Shown: positions 1 through 11,584 of the stretch, piece after piece
How the letters are laid out: the number at the start of each line of letters is the position of its first letter
Position numbering within the stretch: position 1 is the stretch's first letter
Assembly (NCBI GenBank): GCA_000349905.1
Contig: KB722738.1
Span: 429,134 to 493,133 of the forward strand
DNA: 64,000 nucleotides
Origin: Volvariella volvacea V23
Taxonomy: Eukaryota > Basidiomycota > Agaricomycetes > Agaricales > Pluteaceae
Direction of reading: 5' to 3'
Position numbers and translations under genes: made by a program
Notes under the pieces: model-generated
The model's input: the letters and a program-made list of their open reading frames with translations, nothing else
The model's database searches: none
What the model was told of the DNA's origin: nothing

Positions 1-1283
1 AATACTCAACCTCCTGATGTGGCCGCAAATCGGGTTAGGTGGCCATTGCTCAACGTCCAGCCATCTGCGAGTGGCAGTCAGAATGACCAAATTCAGCGTG
101 AGAGACCGGATTCGACTAAGCCTGCTCTCAAGACGGCGGTCGTTCTTTGGCAAGGAGCCCGTTAACACATTGGATTGAATATACAGTGAGAGAGTGATCG
201 ACTGTAGTTTTGGGGAAGGCAGTGAACCAAAGCTGGATCTGAGCAAGTAAGATAGTAGACGCGGGGGAGACATTAAAGTTACGAGGTTGGGAAGGAAGAA
301 GGGTGGTGCTGTACTGGAATCCTTGAAATGGCTCACGTAACCCCGGACCTTTAGCAGTCTAATCCTCCGATGCCGAACGAGAAAACCTGAGAGCGCCTTC
401 AATGGTAGTGAATAACAGACTAGCGAGAGCTCTTCGAGGTGGGGAAACGTTATCCGTCCTAGGACGCGAATCCACGTAGAATCAAGCTTGTTAAGTGACA
501 GTGTTCGGAGAGAGTCGAAATGGTGTCGGTGGGTGAAGAGACAATGAAAGACGAAGCTCGAATCCACCTCCATAAAACGAAGGGGAGAACGTGACGAATT
601 TAATCCAAAGTTGAAGAGCAACGCAAACTGCTGGACAGTGGATGTTGTAATGGATTGGACAATGTTGGCTCTCTTGGAACCCCTCCGTAGCCACATCGGT
701 TTATCCACTTTGAGGGGCAGTCCATCGAAGATATTGGTATTTGATAAAGTGAGCGCCATACACTGAGATAACCGATTTAGATGATAAAGAAGGTCTGACA
801 TGACATCTATGCACTGGGGATCGGCAACACCAGCCCATCGGGTAATCATGTCAGGATCGAGACTTATGTCCATGACCTCGACCGTGTTCATATTGGAGCT
901 GCAAGCGATAAACTGGGTAAAGCTTCGTATTTCCTTTATCGTGTAAAGAAGGGGCCCATTGAAGACACACTTGATGGAGGTTACTGGTCGCGCTGCGAAC
1001 ACAAACGGTCGGGCGAGGCGAAGCCCTCGAAGAATGTTCAAGTTCTCCCGGGTCGTTATACGTATGCACACGCCAGGCCGGGCTCGTATGGCATGTACTC
1101 CAAGTCCCTCGAAAGGGTATGGATGGGGTTGATACGCTGAACTTTGAATGAGCGTCTGGTTTCTATTGAATAGCGTATTGAGGGAAACGACGTGGAGTAA
1201 ACAGTCGACAGGTTGCACAAGTCCCTGCCACTGAGGGGTGCGAATATTATTTCTTGAAGCTCTTGAGGTAGAGATTGAAGCAT
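1..1283 (-). pseudogene. F-box protein, family A, frameshifted and cut by window edge
   Basis: The ATG at 1283 opens an F-box segment (MLQSLPQELQEIIF, then RDLCNLSTV). Near 1195-1210 the frame changes. From there a second frame stays open to base 1 and carries the rest of the family A protein: LFNRNQTLI, PGVCIRI, LRGLRLARPF, FPHLEELSL and PPFFLPNLVTLM. Aligned with intact neighbours, about 10-11 bases seem to be missing between the F-box and the 'CRSLH' block, so the protein should terminate early. The 3' end lies outside the window. Family A proteins are probably substrate adaptors of SCF ubiquitin ligases; this copy is probably dead unless the break is a sequencing error. Confidence 0.75.
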
Positions 1284-1404
1284 AAGCGCAAACGGGGTAT
1301 GTGTTTGTTCCCTCATTCGTGATGGCCATCTTATATAGTCTTCCATGGGCCCAGCCCATGTCCTCAACCAATAGAATTTTATTCTGGGAATGATTTTCAC
1401 ACAC

Positions 1405-2976
1405 TTATTCCATTAAATCAACACCATCAACGGAGAAGGTCCTTAGCCTCGTATTCGACATTTTACAACTCCTCACTAACTCCTGTCGACTCCCAAAGTT
1501 CTTCTCGCTCGTCGGAGAACAACACCACATCTCCACCGACTCCACAACCGGAAACAACTGAAGCCACCTGGCAAAATGCTCCAGGACTTCATCCTTTTCG
1601 AGGAAATCCATGCCCGACTCGAGTGTAATCTGGAGGAAGTTAATCTTGTCACACACCGCAACTTGCTCTGGGTAGGCCAGTCGTGAGTTGAGCGAGAAAT
1701 CGACCTCCGTTATCCATCCCGTACATCTACTCTTCACAAACACCCTTAGCCCCAACGCGACATTGCTCAGCCTCCTAGCGACACATTTATTGATCTTGAC
1801 GCCGTATCCCCACAAGAATTGAATGAACGGCTTGTCGTCATTGACACAAACCCAAAGAGCAACCGATTCGAGATTGGGCAGTGGTTTAGATGCGATGTTT
1901 GGCTTCAGGATATAGCCGAGGAGGAGACCCCACGTTATGAGCGTCGTTAGGTTCGGAAGGAGGAATGGTGGAAGGGCGCATGTATCATCAAAAAGAGTCG
2001 CTGGTGTGCCCATATCCAATAGCTTGATCTTGCGGTGTCGAATGACGAAATTTAACAGTACGGGCACCGAGATGGGACAATCATTAAGGTAAAGTTCCTC
2101 CAGGTTAGGCAGCATTAGGCGTGCTATAATTGCCTGCCATGTATAATTCCATCGGGCGATCGAAAGGGATCGAAGCGACGCAGAGTGTTGAGCGAAGAAG
2201 TCAAGGGTCCAGGAGGTGTAGGGTGCATGGAAGATGAATGACGAGTCCACATTCAAGGCACTGAGTCCCGGTATCATGGATTTGGATTTGCACGTGGAAT
2301 GGGGGTTAAAATGACGGGATGTCAACGCTGCGAGGGTTTGGATATAGTTGGAACCTCTGTAACCGCCTCGCAGCCACGAAGGATTGGGTATTCCACTGTC
2401 AAATGCGTGGCTCGTTTGACCCCCAAGCAGGGTCAATGAGGTGCACCGAGGTAATTTCAATCTGCTCTCGTTGAAAAGACGAAGGAATTCAAGCAGTCCT
2501 GCTGGTTCGCGTATCGGGTATTGGGGCCATCGAGTGAGCAAGGCAAATTCAAAGTCGAGGACAATAGCCTCAATGCTGGTCGCACTTGGATTCTTGAATA
2601 GAAAACGACCAAGATTCCGCATCTCTTTTTCAAGGAGCTCGAGTGGTCTGTTGAAAGTACAGGTGACTGCCGTTATTGGACGATCATGAAAAAGGTATGG
2701 CAAGGCGAGGCGCAATCCAGAGAGAGCGGCAAGGTGGTTTGCCCCCGTTAGGTTGACACAAATGCCGGGAGTGGGGTGCGTAAATGTGTAATCCAAACCG
2801 GGCACTCGCCGTGGAAGAGACGTTGGTGTCGGAATGAGGGTCTGGTGTCGGGCGAACAATTCATCGAGGGCAGCAATATGGAGAGAACGACAGAGTGATG
2901 CGACAGTAATGAGCTGCTGATCATGAAGAAGCGCGAATATGGTGTGAAGAAGATCTATGGGCAACTGATCTAGCAT
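1405..2976 (-). CDS. F-box/LRR-like protein, family A (523 aa)
   Basis: An intact intronless reading frame. The F-box lies at about residues 2-45 (LDQLPIDLLHTIFALL, then SLCRSLH). It is followed by the family block PGICVNLTG...LRLALPYLF at about 70-100, LRR-like segments (LPNLEELYLNDCPI near 290) and the C-terminal FARWLQLFPVVESVEMWCC. The F-box would dock on Skp1 of an SCF ubiquitin ligase while the variable middle recognises a target; this is inferred from the family, since no target can be read. It lies directly upstream of the frameshifted copy on the same strand, which suggests tandem duplication. Confidence 0.8.
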   Translation of the reverse strand: MLDQLPIDLLHTIFALLHDQQLITVASLCRSLHIAALDELFARHQTLIPTPTSLPRRVPGLDYTFTHPTPGICVNLTGANHLAALSGLRLALPYLFHDRPITAVTCTFNRPLELLEKEMRNLGRFLFKNPSATSIEAIVLDFEFALLTRWPQYPIREPAGLLEFLRLFNESRLKLPRCTSLTLLGGQTSHAFDSGIPNPSWLRGGYRGSNYIQTLAALTSRHFNPHSTCKSKSMIPGLSALNVDSSFIFHAPYTSWTLDFFAQHSASLRSLSIARWNYTWQAIIARLMLPNLEELYLNDCPISVPVLLNFVIRHRKIKLLDMGTPATLFDDTCALPPFLLPNLTTLITWGLLLGYILKPNIASKPLPNLESVALWVCVNDDKPFIQFLWGYGVKINKCVARRLSNVALGLRVFVKSRCTGWITEVDFSLNSRLAYPEQVAVCDKINFLQITLESGMDFLEKDEVLEHFARWLQLFPVVESVEMWCCSPTSEKNFGSRQELVRSCKMSNTRLRTFSVDGVDLME

Positions 2977-3104
2977 GTACTGCGGAGGTGGGGGTTGACC
3001 GGCAAGGACAACTAAGGGCGGCAGAAACCCCTGGTGCGCATTTATTGGGCGTCATCATGGCTTGGCGCTCGGCCTAAAGGAGAACACCGATTTCGTCCTT
3101 CACG

Positions 3105-4697
3105 TTATAATACCTGGGCGCCATCCAACAAAATAGATTCTATCCCCGGATTTGATGCTGCGATTGACCGGAACAATTTCTGACGGCTTGCGTGCCTTTC
3201 TGTCATCTCTTCGTCAGGCGGATGACATCCCTTCATCTCCAATCGCTCTACCATCGGAAAGCGGGTTAACCAAGCCGGAAGATGCATGCGGACTCCTTCT
3301 ACTTCAAGGAAACCCAAATAATCACGAACAATGATTTCGATGAACTTGACCCTCTTGTATGCATCGTCTACCAAGCCCCGTTCGTCTGCGTCTTCATCCT
3401 CCAGCCACCTTGTACAGGGTAACTTAAGGTGGATCTTGAGTCCAAGTGTAATGGTAGACAACCTTTCGGCGACACTGGAAACGCTCATGTTGTGGGTGAA
3501 GCAGAAGAATGGTAGCCGGCTTTCTATGTGTATCGTAAACGTGACCACCTGGAGACCCGGAAATGGTTGAGAATCTGTGCGAAATGCACTGGGCCGGAGG
3601 AAGTGGGTAATCATGGGTGGCCAACCCATCAGCATAGTCAGTTTGGGAAGAAAGAAAGGGGGACGCCTCCATCTTTTCGGTCCAATCTCAGTGGCAGCTA
3701 AGGTCTTGATGTTGGGATGTCGGGTAAGGAAGTTAATAAGGGCATCCATCGGTACGTCGCAATGAAGATAGAGCTCTTCGAGGTTGGGGAAGAACATGCG
3801 GGCTAGAACTGGAGGCCACTCGTTGCTGAATTGCCTAGTCTTGGAGAGGGAGAGAATACGAAGGGAGTTGGAATGTTGAGCGAAAAAGTTGAGCGTCGAA
3901 TGCAGGAAGTAGCGGTGAAAGACAAAGCTCGAATGTATGTTCAACACTTGAAGCCCTGAAAGCGTATGCCCTCTATTTGGGCGGAAGGAAAGTGCAAATT
4001 TCTTGGATAGCTTGGACAGTACCGCCTGGAGAGTATTAGCAGCTGTCGACCCCTCTCGTAGCCATCCTGGTTCGTCGAGTTTGGTAGGCATTGCTGAAAT
4101 CGGTATATGGCCATTCATCAAGCTTAACGAGGTGCATCTCGGCAGCTTCATTTCACCTGCAGCTGTTCTCCCAAATATGCTAAGGAACTGCCTGAGGACT
4201 TCGGTATTCTTAAGGTTTGGGTACACCTCCCATTTGACACCGTCAGTCATGGCAGGATGAAAGTTTAGTAGGACGGCCTCGAGAGTTGAAGCAATGGGGC
4301 TCATAGTGAGGAGTCGACCCAAACTCTCCAGTTCTTTGAAGAACTGGGTGAGGGGATCGTTGAACCTACAGACGACTGCCGTTATCTGGTGTTCGTCAAA
4401 TAGGGAGGGAAGGGCAAGTCGCAAGCCCAAGAGGACTTCTAAGTTCTCTGGTGTCGTGAGGTATATACACGTCCCAGAAATTACCCCAATGGGCCTAACT
4501 GCTGATCCTGCGAGTAAATATGGCGGAGGAGTTGTGGCTGCTCTAAGCGCTTGGGTGCGGTTGAATAGTTCATCAAGAGCGAACACGTGGAAGGAACGGC
4601 ACAGCGTGGCTAAAGCGCAAAGGCTATACGCATCGACGAGCGGGAAAATAAGCCGCAGAACGTCAGGAGGGAGCGGGTCATTGTGGTGCATGAGCAA
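3105..4697 (-). CDS. F-box/LRR-like protein, family A (530 aa)
   Basis: An intact intronless frame. The start is MLMHHNDPLPPDVLRLIF; an alternative Met at residue 3 would give MHHND. The F-box is followed by LATLCRSFHVFALDELF. The middle contains GLRLALPSLFDEHQITAVV, an LRR-like FPNLEELYLHCDVP and PPFFLPKLTMLMGWP. The C-terminal block is YLGFLEVEGVR...WLTRFPMVERLEM. Divergence from its immediate neighbours is considerable, so the tandem array is not recent throughout. It is a predicted SCF adaptor by family; substrate unknown. Confidence 0.8.
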   Translation of the reverse strand: MLMHHNDPLPPDVLRLIFPLVDAYSLCALATLCRSFHVFALDELFNRTQALRAATTPPPYLLAGSAVRPIGVISGTCIYLTTPENLEVLLGLRLALPSLFDEHQITAVVCRFNDPLTQFFKELESLGRLLTMSPIASTLEAVLLNFHPAMTDGVKWEVYPNLKNTEVLRQFLSIFGRTAAGEMKLPRCTSLSLMNGHIPISAMPTKLDEPGWLREGSTAANTLQAVLSKLSKKFALSFRPNRGHTLSGLQVLNIHSSFVFHRYFLHSTLNFFAQHSNSLRILSLSKTRQFSNEWPPVLARMFFPNLEELYLHCDVPMDALINFLTRHPNIKTLAATEIGPKRWRRPPFFLPKLTMLMGWPPMITHFLRPSAFRTDSQPFPGLQVVTFTIHIESRLPFFCFTHNMSVSSVAERLSTITLGLKIHLKLPCTRWLEDEDADERGLVDDAYKRVKFIEIIVRDYLGFLEVEGVRMHLPAWLTRFPMVERLEMKGCHPPDEEMTERHASRQKLFRSIAASNPGIESILLDGAQVL

Positions 4698-4956
4698 CCT
4701 TGATATATCACGTAATTTAGCAATCGGGGTACGGTTGGGATTCAGGGGGATCAGCAGCCCAATCTCTTTCCCAGCACACTCAATGAAATTCCAAATAAAA
4801 AAAAATCAATATCACAATCAATTATAATACGTATAATCTTAAATGAAAAGTGGTGAACAAAAACCTTAGTGAAAAAAGGTTGAGTCACGTACGGTCTAGT
4901 CAGCAGACCCTACGTTCGCTTGAGCCACAAGGTAAGCAAACATATAGGCGACTCAC

Positions 4957-6525
4957 TCAAATATGACGAAAGCCATCAACGCATAGCGATCCAATATTCG
5001 GATTTCTGTCCTTGATTGCCTCGAATAACGTTTTGCGAGATCCTTCATTCTCGCGACCTAACGGAGAACAGCCCACAATCTCAATATTTGAGAGCATCCG
5101 AAATTGTGCGAGCCAATCTGGTAACTTGGATTGAAGTTCCTTCATTTCAAGAAACCCTTGAATCGAAAGCACGACGATTTCTATGGTCGTAATATGCTCA
5201 TACGGTTGTGCCAACCCAGTATCCTTCTCTAGCCAATCCATCTTGGAAAAGGGGATGCGAATTTGTAGAGTAAGAGAAATCGCTTCTAACCCTTTGCTAT
5301 ATGAATCCACCAATGAATTGTGTTCGTAGGGCCGAAGCATGGGCCCAACATCACTGAGAAGGATAATCGTCACAAACTTGAGGTGTGGGGAGGGTCGAGA
5401 AGATCCAAAGCGAGAATGAAGAAAGTATTCCAGAATATTTGGCGACCCCTTCAAGGTGGTAAGGTTTGGGAGGAAGCGGCGCGGTCTTCTCCACCAACGA
5501 GAAGGTTCGGCAATATTTCCACTACCAAGGTCCAATATCCTAATGGATGGGTGATGGGCGAGGAAATTTGTGAGGTCGTTCACGGAGGGCGGATAAAGGC
5601 TTGAGAAGTAAACCTCTTCAAGATGAGGCAGCGTGATGCAGCTTAGAACAACTGGCCAATTGCGGTCTTCGAGTCCAGGGTGGAACGAAAGGACTCGAAG
5701 TGTGTTGGTACGCCCAGCAAGCACATTGAAAGTCCAGTCAACGAACTTTGAATGAAAGACGACACTGGTATATATATCGAGCGCGTGAAGGCCTTGAAGG
5801 TCAAGAGATGTCGAGTGCCTGGGTTGGAAAAGAGTGCCCAGGAGTTTAGAACCTGTAGCGGCAAATGCTTTCATAATGTTGGGTATCTTTGATCTTCTCT
5901 TTAACGAGGTCAGTCGTCCCATACCAGCATGATCTTCGTCAAAAATATGGCCATTTATCAGGCTTAAAGAAGCCAGATGGCTACGTCCTTGTCCCGAGCA
6001 GGCGTTCGTAACACCCTCAACAAGACAGTGGAGTTCGCGGATAAAATGCTTGTTTGGTGGTAGTGTGGAGGTGAAGTGGCAGTTCCAGTTATCATAATGC
6101 ATTGCGCGCTCGAGATCGAATATGATAGTCTGAATGGTCGTTGCGATGGGGCTCCCAGTCAGAAATCGGTGCAGGCTTTTCGCTTCGCCCCATCCGTCGC
6201 GGTTGAAGGAACAGAAGAGTACTGTCAACGGGCGACCTTCAAATGCACGTGCTAGGGCGATGCGCAGACCATAAAGAACAATCAAGTTCTCTTTACCCAC
6301 CAAACGAATGCACAACCCAGGTGCCGAATGGAGTTGCTTGATTGGCGAGCCTGGAACTAGCCACGGAATTGTGGGTGATTGCTTTATGGTGCTATGCCGG
6401 GTGAACAAGACATGAAGGGAGTTTGCGTGGAATGAATGGCACACGCCCGCTGTTTTGAGGAGTTCGACATCATCCAGAGAAGACAAGACAGGCTGTAGAA
6501 TCTCAACGGGCAGCTGGTCGCTCAT
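4957..6525 (-). CDS. F-box/LRR-like protein, family A (522 aa)
   Basis: An intact intronless frame beginning MSDQLPVEILQPVLSSLDD. The F-box is followed by VCHSFHANSLHVLFTRH and the PGLCIRLVGKENLIVLYG block. An LRR-like LPHLEEVYFSSLYPP lies near residue 300 and RRFLPNLTTLKGSPNILEYF follows. The C-terminus has IQGFLEMKELQ...WLAQFRMLSNIEIVGC and ends LCVDGFRHI. It is closest in layout to the copy at 55.6-57.2 kb, which shares the 'TLKGSP..LEYFLH' segment. Predicted SCF substrate adaptor. Confidence 0.8.
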   Translation of the reverse strand: MSDQLPVEILQPVLSSLDDVELLKTAGVCHSFHANSLHVLFTRHSTIKQSPTIPWLVPGSPIKQLHSAPGLCIRLVGKENLIVLYGLRIALARAFEGRPLTVLFCSFNRDGWGEAKSLHRFLTGSPIATTIQTIIFDLERAMHYDNWNCHFTSTLPPNKHFIRELHCLVEGVTNACSGQGRSHLASLSLINGHIFDEDHAGMGRLTSLKRRSKIPNIMKAFAATGSKLLGTLFQPRHSTSLDLQGLHALDIYTSVVFHSKFVDWTFNVLAGRTNTLRVLSFHPGLEDRNWPVVLSCITLPHLEEVYFSSLYPPSVNDLTNFLAHHPSIRILDLGSGNIAEPSRWWRRPRRFLPNLTTLKGSPNILEYFLHSRFGSSRPSPHLKFVTIILLSDVGPMLRPYEHNSLVDSYSKGLEAISLTLQIRIPFSKMDWLEKDTGLAQPYEHITTIEIVVLSIQGFLEMKELQSKLPDWLAQFRMLSNIEIVGCSPLGRENEGSRKTLFEAIKDRNPNIGSLCVDGFRHI

Positions 6526-7625
6526 TGTAGAGGGCTTGAGTTGTGAACCGCCAAGCCTACAAATTTTTCAGGGTTGTTCGTAAAGAGGCCTGAATGACGT
6601 GCAAGAGTAGATTATCTTATGGACTATCGTTCAGGAAGTATGGTGCTGTATCAAGTATACGTAAATGAGTCTCTAATCCGCGCACCGATGGTCTCGCGAT
6701 CGACTTCGAGTTATCAACCTCAAATTGAAACGAACAAGGTGAAAATATATAGAGTGGGGTGCGTATGTACAGTAACTACGTAGTAGGATTATGTACTAAG
6801 GTCATAGTTACAATAGTGTACCAACGTATAAGCAGGTAGGTAAGTTACTAGGTATCCGACGCACAGACGCTGTGTGGCTGTATATGCATAAACGAAGGAT
6901 GGGGTCAACAATTGCGAGACGAAAAGAACAAGAGGTAGCTGCGGATAGACGAGAAAAGGGAGGAGGTAAAGCATAGCAATAATGTCACAAAACAATGAAA
7001 ATGGCATATGGTAGAAGCATAATATTGGGTCGATGAAAAACACATACCCTTCAAACGCTATTCGTCATCAAGATTCTCAACATGCAGGTCCACGACGCAG
7101 GTCGCCCATCAAGAGAGCAAAAGAAAGTAAACACCCTCACACTCTAGATCTGTCCTAGAGCGCCCGAAGAAAAAGATTTTTAAAGAGGTTTTCATCTTAT
7201 AGGTGATAGAATACACGGTTCAAGTCATGAGAAAAAGAAAAGAAGAAAAAAGATATGTAGAGAAATTTTCGAAGTAATCGTAACAGTGTCGAAGATAGGA
7301 CAAGAGCTAACAGAGTCTGAGTTGTGAGGGGGGTTGAGCGAACCTGGTCATGAAGGTAAAAAGACAAATGCGAACATGCGGATCATTATGATGACGAAAA
7401 GGCACGTGAAGGTATGATGGTCGAAGGACAAACAGCCCAAAAAAACTAAAAGGAAGATAACTGTACTTCATGGCATACGGTGGCGGATCAAGGAAGGAAA
7501 GGGGAGCGGTGAAGGAAGGGGGGAAGGGGGGGAAGAAGAGTCGCCCGACGCGCAACATCAGTATATTATAGTTTTGAGCCATCACAATTCCAAAGATCCA
7601 GTGGAGAGTGTAAAAGCAAAACGGA
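6526..7625. other. Intergenic and EPL1 3' flank
   Basis: No convincing gene is visible. The stretch separates the start of the F-box gene at 6525 from the EPL1 stop codon at 7626, so part of it (roughly 7.2-7.6 kb) is probably EPL1 3' untranslated region and the part near 6.5-6.8 kb is F-box promoter. It contains A/G-rich runs on the plus strand around 7220-7540. Confidence 0.5.
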
Positions 7626-10600
7626 CTAATACCCTGATTGTGAAGCCCCTACTGGTTGCTGATGTTGTAGCGATGGAGATGCGATATTCATATTCGGGGT
7701 CATAGATAATCTCGGAGGCGATTGAGATTGGGCTATGCTTGGTAGTGGCGATGGACTATGCTGCAACCGTGGAGACATCGAATGCTGCGGTAGTTGTCCA
7801 TTGGCGTTCAGATACTGCCCGCTCGTGCTTCGCATTGTTGGACGTTGCCCGTTTGCTGATGGTACTCGTACAGGAACAGCATGACCTTGATTTGGCGAAG
7901 GCGACATAGACCCGTTCACAGCCACTCCCTCCATCCCATTCATCGCCGACTGCGGCCGCTGATGAGGGGACCCCACCGACCATTGCATCGGTCTCGCCGC
8001 CAACTTGACGTTCATGTTCGCCCCTGCGCCCAATTGCAGGTTGTAATTGGGATTGCCATTGGCAACATGCATAAGTTGAGCAGATAGATTACGATTGGCT
8101 TGCAATGCTACGAGATCCTGGGTAGGAGGGAGGTTTGCGAACGTTGTCTTTAATGTTTGCATCTGCTGTAGGCTGAGGCCAGTGGTAGAATTCTGATGCT
8201 GGGAATAAGGAGTCGTGTTACCAACATTAGCTACGTTGTTAAAACCATTGATGAGATGATAGCCATTTGTTGCCAGGGCATGGTGTGGTTGGGGTTGAGG
8301 TTGATGAGTAACGGGTGATGCCGGCTGGGGTTGTTGCGGCTGAGACTTGGGGCGTGTTGGCGAGGCAGTCGAGGTTCCGTTCGGTTCCGGTGGTTGCGGT
8401 AAGTGCGGTGCTTGGGGCGTTTCAGTCAACTGCGGTGACTGAATGGAGACGACGCCGTTGGGAATTGAAGTGAGCGGAGCTGTATCCATCTTCATCGTAT
8501 CAACATGAGGCATGGCAATGGCTGCGCGACCAATACCATTTCCACTGTTGGGTGAATGTTGAGGGACGGGAGTTGGTTGTGGAGGAGAGGTGTGTCCTGT
8601 TGGTGTACTTGACTGGGGAAGTCCGTTGGCTACTGGCAAGGAAGGTGGGCGCATGGTGCCACTCGATATCCGCATCTGCGGCATTGCGATCGGCGGTGGC
8701 ATCTTCTTTATCTGTTGTTGCACCGAGATTGGGGTACCATTTGTAGCAGCCAGCGGTAAAGAAACAGGAACACCAACTGGTTGTGGTTGTGATAGCTGCT
8801 GCGCCTGCTGTTGCTGTTGTTGCTGACTTTGTGCCTGCTGAGCCTGCTGCATAGCCTGGAGCACATGAGGTGGGTACTTTTTCGTCGGCGGTGGCATTCC
8901 CAAGCGGAAGGGCAGATGAATCTGCTGACGACCATCTGGCAATGTGACAAGAATTTGAGGGTCGGTGACCAGAGCTTGTTGGTCCGTGTCTGAAAAGATC
9001 GTCATATGATGGCGCAGATACCTAATTGATAGCTGACTCAGACAAACAATTTTGATGGCACCAAATATGAAAACTTACGTAGGTTGATAGTCGTCCACTA
9101 ACACCCGATCCTGCTCGTCCGATCCTAGAGGTCCGTGCGGCGGAATATCATCCGTATCGAACCGCCAACGGGATGCCAAGCGTTCTCGTTCCTCATCGTC
9201 TTCGTCATTGCCGCCTAGCTCTACCTCACCACGTTCCTTAGCCAGAGCAGCAAGCAATGCAGAACGGTGTGGGGGTCCACCGATTGTACGTGGTCTGGAA
9301 TGGCGTCGGTCGAGAATCCTGCGACCGCCGCGACCAATACGAAGTCGAATAGGCCGAGGGAGAGGTGTGTCGCTTCCGTCACTGTCCGAATCTAGGGAGC
9401 GAGGTGTATTGGGGGGCGTAATGAACTTGAACAAGCGTGACGCGTAAGGAACCGGCTGCGGCTGATATACATTCTGCGAGAGACCGTCGTAAGTTACATT
9501 GATCGATTTGATTTGTGGACCACTACTCACGTCGATACAATCCTCCCATAAATGGTGATCGATCTCCTTTTGCCTCTGTAACGTCGCTTCGACCTGCTTG
9601 TTGATTGCAGCTATACGCTCCTTTGGCTTCAGAGTGATCTCTGGTCTTGGGAGATTGGTCGGTTCAGGACGAAGCTTGATGCGACTGCAAAAACCTGAAT
9701 CAACTACCTCCCGAATTTCATTAAAAGGACCACGTACGAAATCTCTGATTTCTTCGCCGGGCGTTCTTTGTCCACCAACAGTTCTTCATCCCCTTTATCA
9801 CCCAACGAGGGATACTTCCTCTTCAGATCAACAAAAGCAAGTCTCTTCTCCCATATAGTTTGAGCCTGCTGCATCAGTTCCTTCTTCATACTTTCACGAT
9901 TCAGGATCATTTGCGCCAACTCAAGTGGACGACTGAGCTCTGCTTGGAGTCTTCCCAGCTTATCGGAGAATGTTGCCTGAGATGCACGAGTCTTCCGTAC
10001 AGCCTTAATCTCTCTTCGGCGGAAGCAAATGTAAGATTCATTCAATGTATCCGTTTCATCGAACTATAATAACCCAGAGTCAGTTGGACTGATACTCGGG
10101 ATCGTGGGGAATAGAGACGAACGTTCAACGCAGGTATAATTCTTTGCCCGCCTCGTTCTATGCGTCGTTCCTTCCAATGAGGATATACAGCCTTTGCTAT
10201 TCGAACGAGTTGTGCAGGTTGAGGGACCCACGATGGCACTTCATACGATGCAAATATCGTCGGCGGCAATGGTGAGTTGAATGTTTCCTGATACTCAGCA
10301 AATGCTGGAAATGGCATTCCAGTTTCCAGACTCTACAGAGACAACAAAAAAGGCCGCAGTCGTGGTAAGTAATCCTAAAAGTATGAGCGAGCATAAGATA
10401 TGATAATAAACTGACGTGGTGAAGAAACTCTGTCTTCTCGTGGGTCACCTTCTCAAACAGTCCCATCACGAGTTCAAACTCGTCTTCGGTAATAGCAACG
10501 GGTTGGGAGACCTCTGGTTCCTTGCCCCTCGTCTTAGCACTTCTGGCTGATGTCCTCGTTCCAGAGGCAGATGAGACGGCTCCTTGGGCCGAGGTACCCT

Positions 10601-11191
10601 CCCCACGCGCCTCCTCATTGTTCTTTTCAAGCCACTCCAAATCTCTCTCATCCATATAGTAGGTGAAACCTCCTACGAGTCCATTAACGACCGATTCATC
10701 GGCGGTTGTTGACATGCAGAGGTAGCTAGCCGGGTCTCTCCATCGATTAAGCGGATAAAGCTCTTCGTAGTTGTCAACAACACCATTTGAATCTGGTATA
10801 GGAATATAGGCTTGCGCCGAGGCTTTAGCATTATCTCGCTGGGATCGCTGAACGCCAGCATGAGCTCTATGAGAAGCAGTAAGGACTGCTTGCAGATGGT
10901 GTTCCTATGAAACGCGCGAGTATTAGTCAGCATATGCTTACTAAGGATTCCGCGGAACGCACAGCCACCAAAGTGCTGACGTGGCAACAGGACAGGGAGT
11001 GTACTCACATTGGCGTCCTCCGCGTCCACCCCAGCCACCAGATTGGTGAGACGGTGCTTCTCCTCGTCTTCGTCTGGGATGAGGATGGTATCAACATCGA
11101 GGTTGCCTTGGTGGATCTTCAGTCGGGTTTTATTGGTAATACGGTTCCGATTTCTGAGGGTCGAGGCGCCCGGATGATGGTTTCGGGGCAT
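7626..11191 (-). CDS. EPL1: Enhancer of polycomb-like protein, NuA4 subunit (1050 aa)
   Basis: Seven exons assemble without a break: 11009-11191, 10416-10904, 10123-10332, 9738-10063, 9531-9684, 9079-9473 and 7626-9021. All junctions are GT-AG and the total is 1051 codons with the stop. The N-terminal Epl1/EPcA domain is clear: RNRNRITNKTRLKIHQG, GFTYYMDERDLEWLEKNN, FELVMGLFEKVTHEKT, then PSWVPQPA and FDETDTLNESYICFRRRE. The C-terminal 450 residues are Q/P/S-rich with a poly-Gln run. In yeast, Epl1 bridges the Esa1 catalytic module (Piccolo) to NuA4, acetylating histones H4 and H2A in the nucleus. The gene is divergent from the F-box gene at 11585, sharing about 390 bases of promoter. Confidence 0.95.
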
Positions 11192-11584
11192 GTAAGGGGA
11201 AGTGTGAGGAGGTCAAGTTGAAGATAATAACCAGGGGGCTCGGGAGGGAGTGTTAGCAGTATGGCGTCTTGTCGTCGTCGTCGCGTTCGGGCGGCACTTG
11301 GTCAACGCGTTCGGATTTGGGCCGAACCAGTTTCGGCCCGGCAAAATGAATGTGGCGAATCAAATACGGTATCATTCACTGCAAGTTCATTTTTGAGAAT
11401 GTCACACTGGTCAACAAAGGCAAATCCCGTGATTTCCAATCTCCGCATTCTCTATTGCTCTATTTAGTGCTGTGCTGGGCCTAAATATATTTCCTGTAAT
11501 CAAACTCCGCCCGCGGCGAGTGACCGGCAGCGTGACAAATTCAGCCCTGCGGTTAACTCAACGCCGAGCGATCTAGTACCCGTC
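11192..11584. promoter_or_regulatory. Shared divergent promoter region, EPL1 / F-box B
   Basis: This 393-base gap lies between the EPL1 start codon (minus strand) and the family B F-box start (plus strand), so both promoters must lie here or overlap the genes. No TATA box or defined operator was identified; the assignment rests only on gene orientation. Confidence 0.45.

Noticed and set aside
4294..4827. 177-codon plus-strand frame
   Set aside because: Antisense to a well-supported F-box gene; the protein has no recognisable content.
6789..7585. Two short hydrophobic minus-strand frames downstream of EPL1
   Set aside because: They lie in A/G-rich sequence where the complement reads as Phe/Leu/Pro; most likely EPL1 3' untranslated or spacer sequence.
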